In this document: in pieces, positions 56,328 through 64,000 of the stretch
Layout: every line of letters starts with the position of its first letter
Numbering within the stretch: the stretch's first letter is position 1
Assembly (NCBI GenBank): GCA_012932865.1
Contig: SAXG01000032.1
Coordinates: 62,001 to 126,000, forward strand
DNA length: 64,000 nucleotides
Direction: 5' to 3'
Source: Amylostereum areolatum
Lineage: Eukaryota > Basidiomycota > Agaricomycetes > Russulales > Stereaceae
Position numbers and translations under genes: made by a program
Notes under the pieces: generated by a model
What the model was told of the DNA's origin: nothing
The model's database searches: none
Seen by the model: the letters and a program-made list of their open reading frames with translations, nothing else

Positions 56328-56657
56328 GAGGACCCGTGAAGCTCCTGCAGATGTGTGTCCGCCAAAGTGCATTTTTTGAGGCAAAAGTTGTCGAAATCGC
56401 TCCCCAGAAAGTGGCATCTTTTGAGCCAAAATCTGGATATCCTTGTCAGAAAAGTGCATTTTGAGGCCGCTGGGCCAACTTTTAATGGCCAAAAAGCTTG
56501 GTCCTGAGCCGGAGACGGCGGAAAAACGGCACGTGCTTCAGGAACAGGGCCGAGTCTTAGCCGAAAAGTGCATTTTTGGGGCCTAAAAAAGTGCATTTTT
56601 GACCGGAAAATCGGGAAGTTCGCCGGACAAACATCCACAGGAGCTTCACGGGTCCTC
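56328..56657. mobile_element. 330-bp MITE with about 36-bp TIRs and a 6-bp target duplication
   Basis: The ends read GAGGACCCGTGAAGCTCCTG inward from both sides and continue with few changes through GATGTxTGTCCG. GCCGAA lies directly outside each end (56322-56327 and 56658-56663). The interior has no ORF but five direct copies of an AAAGTGCATTTTTG-like word at about 56364, 56405, 56452, 56565 and 56588. It is non-autonomous; the superfamily is unknown. Confidence 0.75.
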
Positions 56658-56663
56658 GCCGAA

Positions 56664-58978
56664 GAATGTGGTCAACGTCGTCATCATTTCTTGGAATCAG
56701 CCCCCACGTCCAAGTACGCTTCGATATCTCGTACACAGCCTTCCTGTTCAACGTGGACATAGCATAGGAAAGTGTAAAATACGCGCACCGTTAGCGCGGG
56801 GATAAGTACACAGGCCGGCGTGATGAGCACAGAGCAGGTTTTTGGTTCGTGTTTATTGAACGTCGAACGTTTGAATCCATGCACTGTACATGTATAATCG
56901 ACCCCCGCACTCACCGCCGCTGGCAATTTCCGTTTGTGTAGGGACACGCCTGAACCGATTGGGACAGCGACTGTGTTCGTTCGTTTTGGGCCCCCCCGCC
57001 GTCGTCACCACCGCTTTTATCTTCCTGCTCCCCGTCGCCGCTCTCGCGCACCCAAATTGGTACGCTACGATCCGCGAACAAGCTCGAAAGAAGGGGCCTT
57101 CACGGAGGCGTCCCGGTTCTTGATAGACCACATCGTCGTGTAGTAGCGTGGCGGAAGTGGCTAAGCGCTCGGGCCGAAGGCATGAAGAAACAGTTGGTAG
57201 AGGCGGAGTGGTGAGGCAAGGTGGGTAACGACTGAAAATCACGCGCATCTTCCTCGTCTATGGGATGCCCATCTTCGTCGCGTTCCCTTTCTCTCCTCGC
57301 GCTCCTGAGCCGTTTTGACCTGTGCTTGGCCACTCGGAAAGTGCGTCGTAGCTGGGATCGTTAAGAGGACGCGCCTTTCTGTTCGGGTCGTGTATCTCTT
57401 TCGCGGCTAAATGTTGTGGAAACAGAGGCCCGAACGTAGCCAGTACCGGCGTTAACGTGTACCCAAAAACTGGCTGAGGGAGTACCAGATCTTGTTGCCA
57501 ACGCTCATTGCCTAGGTTATTGAGATGAACTTGCTATCCTGGCCTGCAGTGCGATGCTCTCCAGCTCTCGACGGACGTCATTTAATGCCGACCACGGTTA
57601 CGCTCCGGCGCTCGCCGCCCACATGAAGTTGTTCGGTGCGCGCCAGTCCCCGCAATGCATATCGTGAGATGCGCAAGGAAACAGGTAGACGGAACCATTG
57701 TATTCTAGATAACGTTAGCGCATCACGCATAACAAGGGCAGTGAAAAGAAAACCTAGATGAAAAATGTAGACGGGTGCGAGGGAAGGCAAAGGGGCGACC
57801 AAGGACGGAAACGTACCACAACGAGAATGTCATGTATAACCGTCTCCCTCAATCCTACATCAAATTAATCCTCCGCATATACTACCACATCAACGCCTCG
57901 TATTTCCTGCGGATGTTTTGAAGCGTCGGAGACTAGTTGCATACGGAGGTGGACGCGGAATGGCCATGTTGGGGTTGAAAAGGGGTACAGTAAAGGGTAA
58001 GCATAGCATAAGCGAGGGCGACAACGCTCGCTAGTAGGCAGAACGCAAGGCGTGCGGTTTAATCAGCATGCAAAGGTACTCGGAGTCAGTGCACACGCTC
58101 TACCATTCCGCCTGAAAATCAGTAAACTTTCCCTCTGCGAGCCTGCGCAGCGCACCGCTGCTGAGAGGATGCTCGAGGCGATACAGTATCTACTGGTACA
58201 CCTACAAGGTAGTGAGCACTAGATCAGCAGGCGACGTCACCCGACAGCCAACATTTTATCTCTTGTTCATTGTTCTCTTTGATATGATCGTCTGGGGATT
58301 AGATATCAGCAACATCCTGGTTGATGGATTGAGGGATGTAGGACACGGAAGCGACGTACCGTACAATATTCAGTCAGAACGTAGCTCCATATTTCTCTGG
58401 GAACTTTTCATGGGCGATGCTGCTCAGGTGATTCTGAGGTACAGCGTCAATGGCAAGTAGTGAGAGTCAATGTCGTGGTAAACAAGCGGCGCGACATGCC
58501 GTATTGAGAGGTTTCTGACGACGACCTAGATACCAGTGGAGGATCAGAAGCGAAACCACATGTTTAGGATCGCCGCACGACGGACGAGCGCACGACGCGT
58601 GGGAGGAGTGTTTCTGGCTCACCGAGCCAGGCGCGGCGTCTAGGGGTGCTTGAGGACGCGAAGTTGAGTGTGTGCGATGCCCAGACGAACTAAGTTGCAG
58701 TTCGTTCTGTATAAGTGGATCAAAACTTCAACAATGGACCATGCACGAAATAGCAACACATGACCAAATCATCAAGAAAGAAAGAAAGCGTAAAGTGATG
58801 ATGGGGGGAAGAGCGACCGGAACAACTCGGATGGTTGGTGAATAAAGCCTCATTTCGCACATTGTAACGTATATAGAGCTGAAGCCGGGCTGTCGTCAGG
58901 CCGGTGAACCGCCGTCATACAAATTGTCTAAAGTTATATCAATCATAATGTAGGATATGAGGTGGTGAGAGCATACCG
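56664..58978. other. 2.3 kb without a recognised gene
   Basis: Frames at 56853-57248 (-), 56890-57123 (+) and 58212-58460 (+) are open but show no motif. The last (MSTRSAGDVTRQPTFYLLFI) has one hydrophobic stretch of about 18 residues and could be a small membrane protein, but nothing supports expression. No tRNA or rRNA seen. Confidence 0.35.
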
Positions 58979-59981
58979 TCACAAAAACCAGCATATGAGA
59001 TTCAGCATTTTGCTAACCGAGTCTATTTCTGTTTGGCGACGTTCTCCCGGATACACGACCTCCAAAATCTTCGACCATCCTGGTGTCATGAAATTGGGAT
59101 CGTGCATCCGACAGTACTCCCAGAACGAGGGATAGAACCCAGAGTTGGCCCAATCGATGATGCCGGTTAACTTGTAATCATCTTCAGGGTCTACCATGAT
59201 GTTCTTGGGTAAGAGATCACCATGTGTGAAACATATCGCAGAGTCGGTGGGGATGAGAGAAAGTAGTTCTACCGCATGCAGCTTTCCTTCCGGGAACGCC
59301 GAAAGTAGACCGAGGAAGAATTCGCGAAACTCGGTAACGGACGCAAAGACACGCTCAGGTTGGTAGGGAGGGGGAACCAGCAATGTGCGGTACGAATCAC
59401 CGGTCACTGATCCAAGGGTTTGTGCCTGCAGGCTGCCTATCTGGACAACGATGGTCTTGAGCTGTTCGCCAATGGATGTCAGAACGTTTTCCGGCAGCTG
59501 GTCGACAACCCGGTCAAGGGAGACGCCTTTGACCTCTTCCATACAGATATACCAGACATCTGTAGGAAGAAGGCCATCGTTTGGCCCTGGCATGGTCCAA
59601 GGCACCCTGCAATACGTAAGCCATCAGAAAAAAGTGCACATATCCTCGCTTCATAATGCCATATGCTTTTCGCATGGAGTGGCACTATGGATAAGAGAAA
59701 AGAAATCTTTGCAGTGATATTGACACGAACCTCTTTTCTGGGACACCTGGACAGTGAATGACTTTGGGGACAGGCAACCGTCGCTTTGCCGCGAAACGCA
59801 TGCAGATGACCTCCTCCGCCAGGTCCATTCCACCATATTTGACGACCGTTCCCTTCGAGATCCTGACCACCCTCTTGAAGTCTTTGTCGTAGAGCACATT
59901 CGGATGTTTGATGGCCTCCAGATCAATGTACGATGTGGGCAGAGGTATGCTGGGCTCAGTAGAGGAAGGGCACAACGACAT
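58979..59981 (-). CDS. Aminoglycoside phosphotransferase (APH)-like small-molecule kinase
   Basis: Two exons, 59731-59981 and 58979-59606, with a 124-nt phase-2 intron; 879 nt in all, an intact 292-aa protein. Start MSLCPSSTEPSIPLPTSY. The N-lobe shows VVRISKGTVVKYG and a following EEVICMRFAA helix with VPVPKV-like LPVPKVIHCPGVPE. The hinge is VWYICMEEVKGVSLD. The catalytic loop is CFTHGDLLPKNIMVD (HGD and N), and the metal-binding Asp lies in TGIIDWANSGFYPSFWEY. These are the marks of the fungal APH family, large and of unknown substrates; resistance is not implied. The donor GTTCGT is unusual but frame and motif agree. Confidence 0.85.
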
Positions 59982-60301
59982 TGTCCTTGACGTTTGTTAG
60001 TTCCAGGTTTGGTATACTTTACGATGTAAAGGAGCATGAAGCTGCTCACCTAACGAGCTCTGCGGTTCGATGACCTGTTGGTCAGAGGCCAGAAGTATAT
60101 TCCAACCGGTCCCAGCATTGGTCACTCAGTTCAGCAGAAGTCCTCGCACGTGACGAGACGCGTATCTCCGACTGTGCCCCTCTTGCGTTGAGACTTTGTA
60201 TGGCGGGCTGAAATCGAGGTGCATTCTTTGATGATCCTTTTCGCGCACGGCTTCTGACTGCAGTACTGACCAGTCGAACACTACAGCTGAAGTGTACGTC
60301 C

Positions 60302-60370
60302 ACCACTAGGGGTCTGCCGACCCGTGACGCGTGACGGGTCGCGGGTACGGGTCACGCGGGTACGATCGAT
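60302..60370. repeat. Fragment related to the left end of the GC-rich TIR element
   Basis: GGTCTGCCGACCCGTG followed by CGGGT/CGGGTACGGGTCACG words, as at 20083-20130. No partner end was found nearby, so it may be a solo end or a chance insertion product. Confidence 0.45.
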
Positions 60371-61391
60371 TCCCCGAAACATCCTCAACTCTTTGTCTCC
60401 TCTGCGGCTGCCCTCAGCCAGTCCTTTCTCATGCATCCCCATCTGCATCCTCCCACGGATGTATCTATCCATTAGATCTCCCTGTTATCATTCGTATAGT
60501 CTGCTACGTAGCGGTGTCCCGCAGCGAGCCAGGCAAATTGAATGTGTGGGGTCCTCACCTCTCCCACCTCTCCCTTTCTTACTGTCTCCCGAGGACCTCA
60601 ATACCGCGCAATTGATAGATGCGGCCCCCCTCCTCACAAGTCAACCGCAACTCTATCCGAATCAATAGAAGAGATTATCCCTAGCCGCCTGGACCGCCGC
60701 CGGAGAACAATACCCTCAAGTGCGGGTTCCACTGTCTATTGTGCATACGCGTAGTCGATATCCTCCCTAGGCCCACCCTTCGGCGCCTTCCCTAGATTTG
60801 ACCCTTCGAATAGGGGCTCCGCCGTCGCCACCCAGTACAAATACCATACGGCGCGAAATGTACATTCGGCCCGTTCGTTGGACTGGGACATCCGGGACGT
60901 ACGCTCTTTCCCTTCCATTACAGCTTATCGAAGTACTAACATGCGCCCCAAGGCACGAGTGCGTCAACGTCGTACCTGATTTCCCGGCCGCCAAACGCAA
61001 ATCTCAAAATTCTACTCCTCTACCTAAGCTATCTGGCATTTCTCTCGACACCCACCCGTCTTCCGACCAATGTCGACGGATTGCCGCGTCTACAAAACAC
61101 GTCATCGCCTGGTCGAGCGGACCCTTCGCGAAAAGACCCCTCGAATCCCGTATGAATTCGCCGAACATCTCCAAAGCCTTGGTCCGAACTTTGTCGCGGA
61201 CAAATCTGGAACCCTTTACGATGGTGGCTCGCAGCTCTCCAGCCCGTCGGACTCACTCTTGGCCTAGGGATGGTCACACTCCAACGTCAAGTCATGCATA
61301 ATAATACACATTGAAAAAATACATGTTAATTTTCGAACGTGTGTACGACACATAGCGTCATAGTGCAAATACGAGAACTCCACCTTAGCCC
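60371..61391. other. 1 kb without a recognised gene
   Basis: The longest frame, 60798-61301 (+), 167 codons, starts MTLRIGAPPSPPSTNTIRRE and shows no known motif. A small expressed protein cannot be excluded. The 3' end of the DUF6535 gene follows. Confidence 0.35.
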
Positions 61392-63558
61392 TCAAACCAC
61401 TTCGGCGACGGACTCGCAATACCCATCTTCAGAACGCAGTTTTTCTGGAGAGGCGGAAATTTCCTTACAGAAAGTCCCGGAGCTCGGTTTGCCATGCAAA
61501 TGCCGGTGTGTAAGTCTGGGCAACGGCAGCCATCTCTTGCGGGAGGGCGGTCCTTGGACAGGAGCCGGGCGCGACTCGGATGCGGTTGGATGAACGAGAG
61601 CGGTGTGGAATGGACGGATGGCCTCGAGGAGCCGGCGGTATGCCTCTTGCGATCGCCCGGTGAACGAACCCTCCCGTCGCGGCACGACGCGGTTCGGCCG
61701 TTCCACAAGCGTCTTCGTGTCGCTGTCGCCCCCCAGCACCGACACCCCCTCGTCCCAGCACACCGTCATCCCGTCCGCCAGTAGCTGCACACGGCTGAAG
61801 GCCTCGCGCAGTGCATCGGGGGCAGGGGGCTCCGGCGCGCACGCCGCTGCCACGCGCAGCGCGGGGTGGAGGATGTAGGACAGCGCCGCCTCTCCATCGA
61901 TGTGCGGTAGGACGTCCTCAAGCAACGTGGAGACGCAGGCGTACGGGCCATCCTTCAGCACCGCGGCGTCGTCGCCCTGCGCGTCCACCGGGCAGACGGA
62001 AAGGAGGTGCTCGCGCACCATCCAGACGAAGCCCGCGCGTTCGGCGCCCCCTTGGGACGCGATGTAGAGTGCCTCGGCGACGATGAGGGCGAGCATGCTC
62101 CGCGCCGTCACGGCCGTCGCGGCGTCGGCGCTGGCGCTGGCGGCGATGGACCGAAGGAGGGGCACGATCCGGGCGACGTCGTTGATCGACTCCGTCGACT
62201 GGAAGAACATGACCTTGGGGGCGTGCCGGGGGCGACCGAGGTGGGTAGGGTGGAGGGTCACCAATCGAAATGCCTGCATGCAGGTCTGGATCGTGGCATT
62301 CGCTGGCGCCTCGGTCTTCTCACAGGCATCGAGGGCGGCATGAGGATCGGGGGAGGACAGGACGGAGACCATGGTGGCAATAATGGGGGCTGCGTGGTCT
62401 GCGAGGTACCTCAAGGCAGAGAGACCTTCGTGGTGGAACCCGTCGAGCGTTCCCGGCTTCAGATCGACTCCGCAATCTTCAAGGAATCCGTTGAAGCCCT
62501 CGAGAAACGTCGTCTTCTCGCACGCGTCATTGAACGATCCAGCGAGATCGAGGAGGGCTACGGCGTCCGACACGCGGAGCTTCCCGTTCGCGCGCGCCCC
62601 TCGCGGTGAACTCGCCCAAGCACATCGTAAACGGCCGGTAAAAGCGGGGCGGCGCCTCGAAGAACCCCCGCGTCGGCCGCGACGTCGTCTTCTCCAGGAC
62701 CTTGATCGCCAGCCGGCAGACGACGGTGGCCAGGAACGTGAGCACCAGCAGCGCGCGCCAGATGACGAACGACACCGGCGTCTGGTACGGGCAGTCGCGC
62801 CAGAGGAGGGGAAGCACGGTGAGGACCGCGTACCCGATCGACATGTACGTCACCAGGCCGAGCATGGTGTCTGCGAGGAGGTCGTTGATGGAGCGCAGGT
62901 AGTCGACGAGGCCGGCGAAGAAGAGGAAGACGGAGATGTGGAGGAAGAAGGGCATGTTCTCGCACACGGCGGGCATGAAGAAGCGCACGGCGCCCACGAC
63001 GGTGAGCGCGCGGCGGCGTCCGAGCTCGCTGCCTGGGACGGGAAGCGTGGTGGTGTCCTGGGTGAACATGCGCGCCCATCGTTGCACGAGCGTCGCTGCG
63101 AGCGCGCAGGTGACGCTGAAAAAGAGGCTGTATAGGAAGAAAACGCTAGCCCTAAGGTCTTGAGGGGATATAGTGAAGTTGGCGGCGGATGCATTTGAAG
63201 GAGGGGCGCCGGTGGGGGTGTCGAGAGAGGTAGAAATACCGGTCAGAAGGCGGATGATACTCCGATTCGGATCGGGCTGGAGGTTGTGGTAGCTGTCGAT
63301 GAAGAATGCGGAGACCATCGCGGAGAAAAGCCCGGTCTGGAAGTTTAGAATAAAATAAAAATCATGCCACGGTGAGCGGGAAGCAGGCGCCAAAATGGAC
63401 GGGAAGGACGTACGAAAACCAAGACCCCCGTCCAGGTCATTCCGCCACTTCTCGATAAACGCATTGTCGAAGGCCTGGTTGGACTTGTGGTAGCGGCGCC
63501 ACATCCACCGGACGGGATCCGCGGCGGGGTCGACTGAGTCCCCCGCATCATGCGGCAT
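61392..63558 (-). CDS. DUF6535 domain membrane protein
   Basis: Start ATG at 63558 (MPHDAGDSVDPAADPVRWMW). The DUF6535 signature is clear: FDNAFIEKWRNDLDG, a 77-nt intron (63337-63413), then TGLFSAMVSAFFIDSYHNLQ and PDP. Membrane segments follow at SVFFLYSLFFSVTCALAATL, FFLHISVFLFFAGLVDYL, MLGLVTYMSIGYAVLTVLPL and FVIWRALLVLTFLATVV. The long C-terminal half (SDAVALLDLAGSFNDACEK on) is helical and soluble-looking. Two +1 frameshifts disturb it: an extra G in the GGGGG run near 63425, and an extra G in GGGG near 62600. Removing one base at each gives one continuous protein of about 695 aa, so both look like base-call errors. The family is common in mushrooms; its function is unknown. Confidence 0.8.
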
Positions 63559-64000
63559 CGCGATCCGTGTCGACGACTGTCTCCGGCGCTGTCAAACGAA
63601 ACGTCAACTCACGACGTCGCACGGTTCGGGCAGCGAGACACCCTTCACGCACCATGTCTGTCATCCGAGACATCACGAAATGGGAGGGTCCGTGAGGCTA
63701 GAGTAGAATTGCGCTTGCGGGGGGAAACGGGTGGCAAGGTGTGGGCGAGCGTGCATATGTATGAGAGGGCTCGCCGCCTTCAAGTTCGCGCGGACGCAAT
63801 ACGGCAACTCATCAAGCCACCCACGGAAACGTAATCCGAGAAGTGGCCAGCCCTCGATCGCTGAGTGGTGCAGAATGTGTGCGAGCCGCAGGTGACGACC
63901 TCGAGGTCGGGTCCTGTGTGCCATACATAGGTTATCAACCTCATCTGCGGGGCACACACCAATAGAGACACATAGAGTCACGCACCCATAAATAAAGGCC
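63559..64000. other. Right edge, no recognised gene
   Basis: Upstream region of the DUF6535 gene. A frame at 63673-63981 (-) lacks any motif. Nothing else seen. Confidence 0.35.

Noticed and set aside
57140..57230. tRNA-like word GTGGCGGAAGTGGCTAAGCG
   Set aside because: Resembles a Ser/Leu tRNA 5' half with one extra base, but there is no B-box (GGTTCGA) and no closing stem downstream.

Overview
This window looks like genomic DNA from a mushroom-forming basidiomycete (Agaricomycetes). The evidence is GC-rich genes with many 50-80 nt GT-AG introns and 12-15 nt microexons, a fused ARG5,6-type arginine enzyme, a DUF6535 membrane protein, chromodomain Ty3/gypsy retrotransposons and a Plavaka-type transposase relic. 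No bacterial or organellar features were seen.

Layout. 1-16900 is a gene-dense host region: a YSA1-like Nudix hydrolase (-), bifunctional ARG5,6 (+), a DOPA-dioxygenase-like protein (-), three diverged C2H2 zinc-finger paralogues in a row (all -), an NmrA-like protein (+) and UBC13 (+). 17200-22500 is a decaying repeat-rich zone with a broken F-box-like gene, an inverted-repeat segment, a CCAAG/CTTGG-rich tract, a GC-rich TIR element and tandem repeats. 22500-25700 holds a divergent pair of related Cys-cluster genes. 25700-52280 is a nested retrotransposon block with four Ty3/gypsy chromovirus copies of three families: A (26196-27851, -, truncated), C (27852-38071, +, with both LTRs), B (39082-43592, -, truncated) and D (43593 to about 50340, -), plus a second fragment of D across a 25-N gap. 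52650-55580 is a decayed Plavaka-type transposase gene. 56328-56657 is a small TIR element with a target duplication. 58979-63558 returns to host genes: an APH-like kinase (-) and a DUF6535 protein (-).

The most unusual object is element C. It is 10.2 kb long, and about 3.1 kb of extra sequence lies between pol and its 3' LTR. That extra part holds a spliced ORF (58-nt intron, frame restored exactly) for a coiled-coil plus CCHC zinc-knuckle protein, a second long overlapping frame, and a small single-pass membrane ORF ending at the polypurine tract. This copy is damaged: one nonsense codon in pol, YMDN instead of YMDD in reverse transcriptase, and LTRs about 7% diverged. The extra module needs to be sought in intact relatives.

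Data quality matters here. At least seven +1 frameshifts in otherwise intact single-copy genes fall in C/G-rich runs and each is repaired by removing one base, and the sequence right of the N gap differs from its full copy almost only by tiny indels. These are best read as assembly errors, not pseudogenisation. Exon boundaries were read by eye from GT/AG signals, reading frame and remembered family motifs; no alignment was run.
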